Translations under genes and position numbers: made by a program | Source of the DNA: JBBRLG01 sp038231495 | GTDB lineage: Bacteria > Planctomycetota > Planctomycetia > Gemmatales > Gemmataceae | Reading direction: 5' to 3' | Assembly: GCA_038231495.1 (NCBI GenBank) | Contig: JBBRLG010000085.1 | Coordinates: 1-16,492, forward strand | Length of the DNA: 16,492 bases | In this document: positions 1 through 6,876 of the stretch, piece after piece | How positions within the stretch are numbered: the stretch's first letter is position 1 | Layout of the letters: every line of letters begins with the position of its first letter | Notes under the pieces: generated by a model | The model's database searches: none | Told to the model about the DNA's origin: nothing | Seen by the model: only the letters and a program-made list of their open reading frames with translations

Positions 1-1
1 G

Positions 2-1774
2 CCCGCGACGCAACTTGGTTTGCCGGAAGTCGAGCTGGGTTTGCTGCCGGGCTGGGGCGGCACGCAACGGCTGCCGCGCACCGTCGGCCTCGAACGCGCT
101 TTCATGGTCATCCTCGGCGGCCGACGGCTCAACGCGCGCGAGGCCATGCACTGGCAACTCGCCGACGCCATCGCCACGACCGAGCAGGAGTTGCGCGAAC
201 AGTTCGCGGAACTGACCCGGCGGGCCCTCACCGACGGCAAGGTGCGGCGCGACCGTTACCCGGTCCGCACCTGGCGGCAGCGCGTGCTGGAGTCGAATTT
301 CGTGGGCCGGCGGTTTCTCTTCCGCGGGGCCGAGCACATGATCCGCCGCAAGGCGCCGGAGGACATACCCGCCCCCGGCGAGGCGCTGGAGGCGGTGCGC
401 GTCGGCTACAAGCAAGGCAAGGAAGCGGGCCTCGACTACGAGCGTGCCGCGGCCGGCCGGCTCGCGGTCAGCCCGGCGTGCCACAACCTGATCGGCCTGT
501 TTTTCGAGAAGGAAGCGCGCCGCAAATTGCCGGCGGAACTGCGGACTGCCGCGGCGCGCGACGTGAAGCGGGTTGGCGTCGTCGGCGCGGGGACCATGGG
601 TGCCGGCATCGTGCAGCTGGCGGCGATCCGCGGCTGCCAGGTCGTCGTGCAGGAGGTCAACGAGGAGGCGCTGGGTTTGGGTTTGGTGAAGATCAAGGCG
701 CTGTTCGACAAGGGCGTGGATCGCGGCGTATTGTCGATGGAGGACGCGGCCCGGGCGTTCACCGGCATCACCGGCACGCTGACCTGGGAGCGCTTCGACC
801 AGGCCGACGTGGTTATCGAGGCGGCCCTCGAAGACCTGACGGCGAAGCAAAAAGTCTTTCACGAATTGGCGGCGCGCACCAGGCCGGACGCCGTGCTGGC
901 GACCAACACGTCGTCGCTGTCGGTGACGCGGTTGCAGGAGGGCGTGCCGCACCCGGAGCGCGTGGCCGGGCTGCACTTCTTCAACCCCGTCCACAAGATG
1001 CCGTTGGTCGAGGTGGCTCGCGCCCCGGCGACCGACGACGCCACGCTGGCGACGCTCGTGCAGTGGGCGATCAAGCTGGGCAAGTTGCCGGTGCTGGTGC
1101 GCGACAGCCCCGGTTTCGTCGTCAACCGCGTGCTGATGCCGTACTTGAACGAGGCGGTATTGCTGGTCGCGGGCGGGTTAAAGATCGAGCAGATCGACGA
1201 GACGATGCGCCGCTTCGGCATGCCGATGGGTCCGTTGGAGTTGCTCGACCAGATCGGCCTGGACGTGGCGGAGCACGTCGCCGGGTCGATGCAACCTGTC
1301 CTTGCCGGCCGGTTCGCGCCGAACGCCGCGTTCGCGCTGCTGCGGGAGAAGGAGTGGTTGGGCCAGAAGAACGGCAAGGGTTTTTACAACCACCGCGCCA
1401 AGAAGCCGGTGCCGAACGTGCTGGCCCAAAACCTGCTGCAAAGCGAGCTGGCGACAACGGCGTCGGCGGTGAGTGCCGCGTTGCCGGCCGCGTCGCGCCT
1501 GCACGAGGCGCGTGAGCGCATGGTGCTGCTGATGGTCAACGAGGCCGCCCTGGCTCTGGCCGAAGGGCTAGTCGCGGACGCCGACACGCTGGACGTGGCG
1601 CTGGTGTTCGGCAGCGGTTGGGCACCGCACCGGGGCGGGCCGCTTCACTACGCGGACCAGCGCGGGCCGGGGGAAGTGGTGGAGGCGCTCACGACGCTGG
1701 CGGAGCGCCACGGGCCGCGCTTCCAGCCGTGCGCGGAGTTGACGCGCCGCGCGAACGCCGCCGCTTGCGGCTGA
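2..1774 (+). CDS. fadJ: Multifunctional fatty-acid oxidation protein (enoyl-CoA hydratase / 3-hydroxyacyl-CoA dehydrogenase), 5'-partial
   Basis: Hydrates enoyl-CoA and then oxidises L-3-hydroxyacyl-CoA with NAD in beta-oxidation. The gene runs in from the left edge: the open frame continues to base 2, and the first visible residues (LGLPEVELGLLPGWGGTQRL) belong to the middle of a crotonase domain, so perhaps 110-130 N-terminal residues are missing, including the first catalytic Glu. The second catalytic Glu is the one in LPEV (codon 26-28). A Rossmann dinucleotide site GVVGAGTMGAG follows at about 574-606, then ATNTSS and the dehydrogenase motif LHFFNP with the catalytic His codon at 974-976. 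Two C-terminal 3HCDH domains follow (DSPGFVVNRVL, then GWAPHRGGPLHYAD). This order is that of the FadB/FadJ alpha subunit. The sequence does not settle FadB versus FadJ, and no thiolase (FadA/FadI) partner lies downstream; it may be upstream. The stop codon lies inside a palindromic repeat. Confidence 0.93.
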   Translation, partial: PATQLGLPEVELGLLPGWGGTQRLPRTVGLERAFMVILGGRRLNAREAMHWQLADAIATTEQELREQFAELTRRALTDGKVRRDRYPVRTWRQRVLESNFVGRRFLFRGAEHMIRRKAPEDIPAPGEALEAVRVGYKQGKEAGLDYERAAAGRLAVSPACHNLIGLFFEKEARRKLPAELRTAAARDVKRVGVVGAGTMGAGIVQLAAIRGCQVVVQEVNEEALGLGLVKIKALFDKGVDRGVLSMEDAARAFTGITGTLTWERFDQADVVIEAALEDLTAKQKVFHELAARTRPDAVLATNTSSLSVTRLQEGVPHPERVAGLHFFNPVHKMPLVEVARAPATDDATLATLVQWAIKLGKLPVLVRDSPGFVVNRVLMPYLNEAVLLVAGGLKIEQIDETMRRFGMPMGPLELLDQIGLDVAEHVAGSMQPVLAGRFAPNAAFALLREKEWLGQKNGKGFYNHRAKKPVPNVLAQNLLQSELATTASAVSAALPAASRLHEARERMVLLMVNEAALALAEGLVADADTLDVALVFGSGWAPHRGGPLHYADQRGPGEVVEALTTLAERHGPRFQPCAELTRRANAAACG

Positions 1775-1802
1775 GCGCGCGGGCGCGCTCAGCCGCAAGC
1801 GG
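1761..1802. repeat. Perfect palindromic repeat, family A (core GCCGCTTGCGGC)
   Basis: Two 20-base arms (1761-1780 and 1783-1802) are exact reverse complements around a 2-base loop GG. The left arm reads CCGCTTGCGGCTGAGCGCGC and contains the TGA stop of the preceding gene (1772-1774). There is no T-run after it, so it is not a classical intrinsic terminator, although so long a stem could slow polymerase or protect the mRNA 3' end. A near-identical copy lies at 11731-11772, and the core alone recurs at 6843-6856 and 16453-16466. Confidence 0.9.
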
Positions 1803-1814
1803 CCAATTCGATAC

Positions 1815-1842
1815 TTGACCTCCGCGGCAAATCGTGGATAAC
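1815..1842 (+). promoter_or_regulatory. Candidate sigma70-type promoter of the Rid-family gene
   Basis: TTGACC (1815-1820) matches the -35 consensus at five of six positions. It is followed after 16 bases by GATAAC (1837-1842), which matches the -10 consensus at four of six. It lies about 45 bases before the start codon, just beyond the palindrome that ends the previous gene, so the Rid gene probably has its own promoter. Planctomycete promoter consensus is poorly known to me, hence moderate confidence. Confidence 0.4.
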
Positions 1843-1888
1843 AAGGGGAACTTGCGCCCGACCCGACGAGACTCGAAAGGAGAACCGC

Positions 1889-2368
1889 ATGGAGCCGTCC
1901 AAGCCGGAAACCCGCATCCAGGAACTGCACCTGACGCTGCCCACGCCCGCCAAGCCGGTGGCCAAGTACAAAATGACCGTGCAAGTCGGCAACATGCTCT
2001 ACGTCTCCGGCCACGGCCCCGCCAAGATTACGGACAAGACGCCGGTCGTCGGCAAGGTCGGCTCCGACCTGACGCTCGAGCAGGGCAAGGAGTCGGCGCG
2101 GGCCGTCGGCCTCAACATCCTCAGCACCGTGCGCAGCTCCCTGGGATCGCTCGACAAGGTGAAGCGCCTGGTCAAGACGCTCGGCATGGTCAACTGCCCG
2201 GCGGACTACAAGGACCAGCCGCAGGTCATCAACGGCTTTTCGGAGTTGATGGCGGAGGTGTTCGGCGACGACGCCGGCGTCGGGGCGCGTAGCGCCGTCG
2301 GCATGGGGTCGCTGCCGGGCAACATCGCGGTCGAGATTGAATGTATTTTTGAAGTGACGGATAAATAA
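1889..2368 (+). CDS. Rid family (YjgF/YER057c/UK114) protein
   Basis: A 159-residue protein of the Rid superfamily. Classical members hydrolyse reactive enamine/imine intermediates released by PLP enzymes; other subfamilies have different or unknown substrates. Visible family features are the N-terminal strand region VGNMLYVSGHGP (33-44), a central helix with LNILSTVRSSLGSLDKVKRL, and the C-terminal block GARSAVGMGSLPGNIAVEIE. In that block Arg134 lies where RidA has its substrate-carboxylate Arg, and E149/E151 lie in the closing strand. At 159 residues it is longer than E. coli RidA (about 128) and closer to the longer YjgF-like subgroup, so imine deaminase activity is plausible but not assured. 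The ATG is preceded by a good ribosome binding site (AAAGGAGA, about 6 bases upstream). It is probably monocistronic: a palindrome lies on each side and the next gene is convergent. Confidence 0.88.
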   Translation: MEPSKPETRIQELHLTLPTPAKPVAKYKMTVQVGNMLYVSGHGPAKITDKTPVVGKVGSDLTLEQGKESARAVGLNILSTVRSSLGSLDKVKRLVKTLGMVNCPADYKDQPQVINGFSELMAEVFGDDAGVGARSAVGMGSLPGNIAVEIECIFEVTDK

Positions 2369-2396
2369 CCCATTGCGACCGTCCGTCAGAGCCGCG

Positions 2397-2472
2397 GCGC
2401 GCCGACAGAGCCGCGACCGTCAGGGAGCGGAGACCCCACCGCTCCCTGACGGTTGCGGCTCTGTCGGCGCGC
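2397..2472. repeat. Long hairpin repeat between convergent genes, family B
   Basis: Arms 2397-2430 and 2439-2472 (34 bases each) are reverse complements with a single C-to-T difference, still a G-U pair in RNA, around an 8-base loop AGACCCCA. The inner part of the right arm reads CCGCTCCCTGACGG. A degraded fragment of the same sequence (CCGTCAGAGCCGCGGC) lies just to the left at 2382-2400, suggesting an earlier or partial copy. It lies downstream of the Rid gene and covers the last codons and the stop of the convergent membrane-protein gene. There is no U-tract. It may stop transcription in both directions, or it may simply be a REP/MITE-like repeat. Confidence 0.88.
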
Positions 2473-4012
2473 TACGCGCGTAGATCACCACGACGCCTTC
2501 CTTGTAAACCTCCCGCCACCGGGCTGTGTGCGGCTCGCGCACCGCCGCCTCCAACACCGTCAGCAAATCCTTGTGATTGCCGCGCCTGTCCAGCACGAGG
2601 AAGTCCACGGCGTAACGGTCGAGGATCGCCTGCCAGTCGCAGCGCACGTTGTGGACGGCCCAGAATTCGTCCCACACCGCGTCGGGGTAAATCTCGATGC
2701 GCCCGTCCATGAAAACGCGCGAGTCGTCGAACTGGTTCCAGGCCAGGAACTCGCCCCACTCGAAGCTGGCATACAGCCGCGCGCCTGGTTTTTCGAGCTT
2801 GAGGTAATTCACCGCCGCGGCCAGATCGTATTCGTCCCGGTGGGCACGGTCGTTCGCACGCAGGACCGGGTTGTACGCTTCGAGCCAGGGCAGGCTGAAC
2901 CCCATCACCAGCACCAGTGCCGCGACGATTAAACCCGACCCGAGCGTTGGCTTCTCGTTCGCTTCGTCGTCGCGCCAGCGCGCGGCCAGGCCGGAGCCGT
3001 GCGCCGCCAGGATCGGCACGCAAATGAACATCCACCACGCGACCATGCGCACCGCACCGCACGCCAATGGTAGGAAGCAGAAAATCAGGCAGAACTCTTG
3101 CACCGTCGGCCGCCGACCGCCGACCGCGAACGCCACGAGCAAGAGCAGCACCGACAGGACCCAAAACCACGACAGGAGCAGCTGCATCCCCGGCGGCAGC
3201 CACTCCTGGATTTGCCGGGCCGACGCGACGCCGGACGTGTGCCGGACGTATTCGTAGACGTGGTAGCCGTAAGGGTTCGCGCACGTCGCCGCCACGCTGC
3301 CGGCCAGGCACAACAGCCACGGCCACGTCGCCCGCACGAACGGGGGCACCGCCGCCGGCAGCTGCTTGAACAGCGAGCCGGGTTTAGCCTCTTGGTAGAT
3401 CGCGTAAGACGCTTTTAGCACCGGGGCAAGCGCGTAGCAGCCGATCAGGAGTAGGCCGGTCGGGAAACCGCCGTGCAAGTTGGCCCACAGCGCCATCACG
3501 AGCGGCGGCACGAACAAAAGCCGACGGCGTTTGTCCGCCCCGTTCAACAACCACGACAGGGCGATGAACAATAAAAAGGACGCCGTCTGCGGGCGGATGA
3601 TGAGCAGCTGCCAGACGGCGAGGAACGCCAGGACGCAGACCGCGAACGCCACCTTGAGCGAGCCGGACCACCGCCAGGTGTGCAGCACGAGACACGCCAT
3701 CGCCAAAAACAGGATAGCGGAGTTGACCGCCTGCACCAGGTCCAGGCCGCCGAGACTGTAGAGTTCGTAGAAGCTCACCTGCCAGAGCCAGTTGTTGTCC
3801 TGAAACGGTTGGCCGGCGACGGTGTAGGTGAAGTGGTCGGTGTCGAGCAATCGACCCTCGGCGACGATGGCGCGGCCGCGCGCCAGGTGGTGCCAGAGGT
3901 CGGTCTGGTAGTTGCGGTCGATGCCGGTGCTGACGAAGATCAGTGCCGGTGCGAGGAGAAAGCGTACCCAGTTGCCGGTCGGCAGCGGCAGGCGGCGGAG
4001 CGTGGCAAGCAT
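2420..4012 (-). CDS. Polytopic membrane protein, GT-C glycosyltransferase-like
   Basis: A 530-residue integral membrane protein with about 9-10 hydrophobic helices between residues 15 and 378, then a soluble C-terminal domain (about 390-513). The first loop after helix 1 has NYQTDLWHHLARG (34-46), resembling the acidic first-loop motif of GT-C enzymes (PMT/ArnT/STT3 type), which move sugars from lipid-linked donors on the outer face of the membrane. The C-terminal part has ASFEWGEFLAW (415-425) and RVFMDGR (432-438), a combination I associate with large uncharacterised membrane proteins of planctomycetes and acidobacteria. Substrate is unknown. The ATG at 4012 is chosen because GAGAGG lies 5 bases upstream; the frame also allows a TTG at 4045 without a site. 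The last ~17 residues (from about S514) and the stop are encoded by a hairpin repeat, so the original C-terminus was probably replaced. Transcribed alone. Confidence 0.7.
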   Translation of the reverse strand: MLATLRRLPLPTGNWVRFLLAPALIFVSTGIDRNYQTDLWHHLARGRAIVAEGRLLDTDHFTYTVAGQPFQDNNWLWQVSFYELYSLGGLDLVQAVNSAILFLAMACLVLHTWRWSGSLKVAFAVCVLAFLAVWQLLIIRPQTASFLLFIALSWLLNGADKRRRLLFVPPLVMALWANLHGGFPTGLLLIGCYALAPVLKASYAIYQEAKPGSLFKQLPAAVPPFVRATWPWLLCLAGSVAATCANPYGYHVYEYVRHTSGVASARQIQEWLPPGMQLLLSWFWVLSVLLLLVAFAVGGRRPTVQEFCLIFCFLPLACGAVRMVAWWMFICVPILAAHGSGLAARWRDDEANEKPTLGSGLIVAALVLVMGFSLPWLEAYNPVLRANDRAHRDEYDLAAAVNYLKLEKPGARLYASFEWGEFLAWNQFDDSRVFMDGRIEIYPDAVWDEFWAVHNVRCDWQAILDRYAVDFLVLDRRGNHKDLLTVLEAAVREPHTARWREVYKEGVVVIYARSAPTEPQPSGSGGVSAP

Positions 4013-4098
4013 CGGACCTCTCGACTTTGGCGGCGACGGATTCAAGACCCGCCAAAACTATAGGTCGAGATGGGTACGGCGGCAAACAAGACGGCGAG

Positions 4099-4118
4099 CC
4101 GGGGGCGAAAGCCCTCGG
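4099..4118. repeat. GAAA-loop hairpin repeat, family C, copy 1
   Basis: CCGGGGGC-GAAA-GCCCTCGG forms an 8-bp stem with one mismatch, closed by a GNRA-type tetraloop. The same unit recurs 50 bases further on in the same orientation, preceded in both cases by G and C residues and followed by GGT. Confidence 0.75.
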
Positions 4119-4148
4119 TGAACAGCCTCCTTTTTCAAAACCGGCGCG

Positions 4149-4168
4149 CCGGGGGCGAAAGCCCCTGG
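4149..4168. repeat. GAAA-loop hairpin repeat, family C, copy 2
   Basis: CCGGGGGC-GAAA-GCCCCTGG differs from copy 1 at two positions in the right arm (GCCCCTGG against GCCCTCGG). Both copies keep the left arm and the tetraloop intact. The 30-base spacer between copies is unrelated sequence, so this is a pair of dispersed repeats and not an array. Confidence 0.75.
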
Positions 4169-4266
4169 TATTGGCGATCCCAAACGGGCATTTAAGCCTT
4201 AGCGAGCGCACGCGCTTCTTTTCGCAGCGCTTAGTGGTCCAATTCACAAATAACGTCCAAGTTGTT

Positions 4267-4322
4267 GGGTGCCATGCTTTGGTACTCCAAAGCATGCTTT
4301 CGCGTACGAAAGCATGGCACCC
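4267..4322. repeat. Three-part nested palindrome (cloverleaf-like), family D
   Basis: The outer arms 4267-4280 (GGGTGCCATGCTTT) and 4309-4322 are exact reverse complements. Inside are two more perfect hairpins sharing the motif CATGCTTT: CATGCTTTGG-TACT-CCAAAGCATG (4273-4296) and CATGCTTTCG-CGTA-CGAAAGCATG (4293-4316). The segment can thus fold either as one long stem or as two side-by-side hairpins. Such a motif is typical of mobile palindromic repeats (REP/MITE-like). It lies in the 3' flank of the DUF932-like gene. Confidence 0.85.
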
Positions 4323-4361
4323 GCCCCGCTTATCCGGGACACCATTTCTGAAACGGACCCC

Positions 4362-5507
4362 TTAGCGACTCAGGCGGTTCAGGTCCGCCAGGGTGCTTGT
4401 GGTCGCGTCGTCGCCGATGAAGAAGTCGCGCCAGTCGGTGAACTGATCCGCCGTGCCTTCGAGGTCGTATTCGTTGCTAATCAGGTCGCCAATGTAGGCC
4501 TGGACGAGGCGGTTGCCCGTCGGCGTCGCGTGGTGGGTGCCGAGTTCGGAGGCGAAATTTAACAACTCGTAAACCTTGCAAGCGGTCGGCAGGGTGCGCT
4601 GGCGTTTAACACTCAGGGCGTCCATGTTCGCCAGGCCGTAGATGCGCGTCAGATCGCCGGTCAGCCGGTGGAACGACGCGAAGAAGGGCGAGCCGTCGCA
4701 CGCGCTGGCGCCGTCGCCGCCGGCAACCGGCACGGCCGTCGCACCCTCGACCTCGCCGCGGTTGTGCAGACCGGCGACGAGTTTGTAGAGACGATTTGCT
4801 TCGTTGACCGACGCCCAACTCCGGGTCGCCGACTCGAACCGCTGCCGCAGCGCCGCGAAACCGTCCTCGTTGTTGAAGCCGTCCAGCACGCGCGTCAGCG
4901 CGAACGCCACGCCGTCGTCACCCTTGCCGACGCCCAATTCGCTGCGAAAGGTCGGGCTGTAGCCGACCGCGCCGTTGCTGCAAATCAGCCGCATCAGCGA
5001 CAGGTAGACGGACGGGCGGCCGAAGCCGTCGATGGGCGTGTCGAGGATGAACATGTTTTGGAAGTCGTCGCCGCCGACGAGGAAGGTGCCGTCCATGCGC
5101 GGCGAGTGCCGGCTGCTGACAACGCCGTTGGCGTAGCTGACGTTCTGGGCGTCATAGCGGCGGAGCAGGTCGCGAAGGTCGTCGTGCTCGATGGTCGCGG
5201 CGCTCGGGTTTGTCACGGCGAGTAGCGTGCCTTCGCCGTCGGCGTCGCGCTCCAGGCACCAGCGAATGCGGTCGTTGGGCGCGACTTCGCTGATGCGGTT
5301 GAAGACTTCTTCGTGCGAGAAATAGCGGAAGATGTTGCTGGTGAAGCCGAAGCGCAGGTGTAGGCTGTTCCAGAAGCGGTTGCTGGGGCGCACGGGTTCG
5401 TCGTTGAGCAGCACCTCGCGGACGAAGCGTTTGCCGGCGCGGTCCACGGCGCTGGTGACGGAAAGGTCCTTGACGCTGGTCGTGCCGTACTCGAATCGGG
5501 TGTCCAT
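4362..5507 (-). CDS. DUF932-like (phage/plasmid-type) protein
   Basis: A 381-residue soluble protein without signal peptide or membrane segment. The middle part resembles the DUF932 / phage-plasmid-like protein family: GDDFQNMFILDTPIDGFGRP (146-165) followed by SLMRLICSNGAVG (170-182), where the family typically has a conserved R-x-x-CSN block. These proteins occur on phages, plasmids and integrated elements, often with replication or recombination genes, and their biochemical role is not established. An unusual extension (about 250-381) with a GTADQFTDWRDFFIGDD segment follows. The start at 5507 is supported by a strong site (GGAGGAAATC just before the ATG); the frame stays open further upstream but without such a signal. 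It is 124 bases downstream of the SF2 helicase gene on the same strand and probably forms a unit with it. Family assignment rests on motif memory and needs a profile search. Confidence 0.55.
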   Translation of the reverse strand: MDTRFEYGTTSVKDLSVTSAVDRAGKRFVREVLLNDEPVRPSNRFWNSLHLRFGFTSNIFRYFSHEEVFNRISEVAPNDRIRWCLERDADGEGTLLAVTNPSAATIEHDDLRDLLRRYDAQNVSYANGVVSSRHSPRMDGTFLVGGDDFQNMFILDTPIDGFGRPSVYLSLMRLICSNGAVGYSPTFRSELGVGKGDDGVAFALTRVLDGFNNEDGFAALRQRFESATRSWASVNEANRLYKLVAGLHNRGEVEGATAVPVAGGDGASACDGSPFFASFHRLTGDLTRIYGLANMDALSVKRQRTLPTACKVYELLNFASELGTHHATPTGNRLVQAYIGDLISNEYDLEGTADQFTDWRDFFIGDDATTSTLADLNRLSR

Positions 5508-5631
5508 GATTTCCTCCGGTCTCGCTTCGGTTCTCGGTGTCCTTGATCGTGAGTAAGTTTCGCCGTTCGGCGTCCGGTTTTTAGCACGTTTCGGGGCGGT
5601 ACTCAAAGTCAGTAGGTGAGGTTTTTTCGCG

Positions 5632-6747
5632 TTAATTGGCGTCAAGGCGATGACGCCGGTCACGCTGCGGACGGTGGCGGGAGTTCTGCACGACAAACTT
5701 CGGCAGCGTGACATTGGTCCGCGCCAGCGCTTGCAGGGCGCGGTGGTTCACTTCGTTGATGAGCGGGTTGATTTGCAGCGAGCGCCAGCCGCCGTTCATC
5801 CAGGTGTATTGCACCGCGGCGGTCGCCGTCCGCTGGAACGGCCACGGCGTGCGCGCACACTGGACGATTTGTTTGAACGGCAACTCCGGATGTTTGCGCA
5901 ACACCCGGCCGCCCATCTGCACCGTTACGCCTTTACACGACGGCCGGCAGAAAACGGTCTGCAACGCCGGGCAGTCGAAGCCTTCGGACAGCATCATGCA
6001 GTTGGTCAACACTTCGAGCCGACCTGCGCGAAAGGCCTCCAACTGCGCGTCGCGGTCGCTCGCGCCCGTGACCACGTCCGACCGGACACCAGCCGCTTTC
6101 AGGAGATTGTCGGCCGCGTCGCACTGGTCGAGAGTGTGAAAATACAGCAGCGATTTTCCCCAACGCTGGCGGTCGCGCAAAAAGCACGCGACCACTTCCG
6201 CGGGCGTGTGCCGGGGGATGGTGTAGTGGTGGTACGGACTCAGGTAGCCGTCCTGGATCAGCGTTTGAATGCCCGCGTCCTTGATGACGCTGTCGAAGCA
6301 CAATTTGACGCGGTCGGCCCGGAAGGGCGTCGCCGACAAGCCGAGGATGAAGCGCGGCCGAACCTGTTGGTGCAGACACGCCATGCTGTGAGCCGAATCG
6401 TGTTGGGCCTCATCCACGACGAGGAGGTCCAACCCGGTCGGCGGGTTGCGGTCGAACATGGAGATGAATTCGGCGCGCACGCCGATGCCCCGGTTGTCGT
6501 TTTCGGCGCGTGCCTGGCCGAGCAGGTAGCGGCGCATAGCCACCCAGCCGACGCGGATACCCAACCGTTCTTGCAACGCCCGCGCGATGAGTAGGCCCAT
6601 AACGGTCTTGCCGGCGCCGGTCGGGCTGTCGATCAGGATCGACCGCAGCCCCTTGTCGCAAAAGAGATCGACGGCCTTGGCGACGATCCGTTGTTGGTAG
6701 GGGCGCGGTTGCACGCCGGTTTGCGCGATCAACGTGTTAACGTCCAT
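5632..6747 (-). CDS. Superfamily 2 DEAD/DEAH-type helicase
   Basis: A 371-residue ATP-dependent nucleic-acid helicase or translocase with a compact two-RecA-domain core. Motifs in order: RPYQQ (15-19, Q-motif-like), Walker A SPTGAGKT (41-48), Walker B DEAQ (112-115), motif III SATP (138-141), motif V region EGFDCP (255-260) and motif VI QMGGRVLR (277-284). The lack of accessory domains and the layout resemble COG1061/SSL2- and UvsW-like helicases of phages, which remodel branched DNA. It is unlike RNA helicases of the DEAD-box family (no DEAD, no GG doublet seen). The ATG at 6747 is preceded by GGCGGA, a weak site. The short arginine-rich tail (RHRPQRDRRHR) may bind nucleic acid. Together with the DUF932-like gene downstream it suggests a piece of mobile-element origin, though no integrase or phage structural gene is present here. 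Confidence 0.85.
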   Translation of the reverse strand: MDVNTLIAQTGVQPRPYQQRIVAKAVDLFCDKGLRSILIDSPTGAGKTVMGLLIARALQERLGIRVGWVAMRRYLLGQARAENDNRGIGVRAEFISMFDRNPPTGLDLLVVDEAQHDSAHSMACLHQQVRPRFILGLSATPFRADRVKLCFDSVIKDAGIQTLIQDGYLSPYHHYTIPRHTPAEVVACFLRDRQRWGKSLLYFHTLDQCDAADNLLKAAGVRSDVVTGASDRDAQLEAFRAGRLEVLTNCMMLSEGFDCPALQTVFCRPSCKGVTVQMGGRVLRKHPELPFKQIVQCARTPWPFQRTATAAVQYTWMNGGWRSLQINPLINEVNHRALQALARTNVTLPKFVVQNSRHRPQRDRRHRLDAN

Positions 6748-6830
6748 TGTCAGTGTCCGCCCGCTCAGGAACCCGTTTTCACTGAAGGCGTTCTACCATC
6801 TTAGAGTAGTCGGCCAGTAGGTTAGCAGGC

Positions 6831-6856
6831 AAAAAAAGTGTTCGCCGCTTGCGGCG
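6831..6856 (-). terminator. Rho-independent terminator of tyrA, built on the family A repeat core
   Basis: Read on the minus strand, CGCCGC-AA-GCGGCG (6856-6843) forms a 6-bp GC stem with a short loop, followed after AACAC by seven T residues (6837-6831). It lies 21 bases after the tyrA stop codon and before the helicase gene. The stem core GCCGCAAGCGGC is the same as in the palindromic repeats at 1761, 11731 and 16453. Confidence 0.65.
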
Positions 6857-6876
6857 TTGCGGAGACAAAATAAGCC

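Larger units (their letters stand above)
4013..4361. other. Repeat-rich intergenic region without genes
   Basis: No convincing coding frame. It contains two copies of a short GAAA-loop hairpin (4099-4118 and 4149-4168) and a three-part palindrome (4267-4322). The leader of the membrane-protein gene is at the left end and the 3' flank of the DUF932-like gene at the right. Between the repeats (4170-4266) there is only a lower-GC stretch in which I see no clear structure. Confidence 0.7.

Noticed and set aside
4099..4168. Two-unit CRISPR remnant
   Set aside because: The repeat is only 20 bases, is itself a full hairpin with tetraloop, and has just one 30-base interval. Dispersed repeats explain it better.
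3943..4365. Plus-strand frame of about 140 codons across the repeat-rich gap
   Set aside because: It overlaps the start of the membrane-protein gene, passes through three palindromes and has no ribosome binding site or family character.
5508..5714. Upstream 69 codons of the DUF932-like frame
   Set aside because: Part lies inside the 3' end of the helicase gene, composition is Arg/Thr/Pro-rich without family character, and a very strong ribosome binding site precedes 5507.
4362..6747. Prophage or integrated plasmid
   Set aside because: Only two genes have a phage/plasmid flavour. No integrase, capsid, portal, partition or attachment-site repeats are visible on either side.
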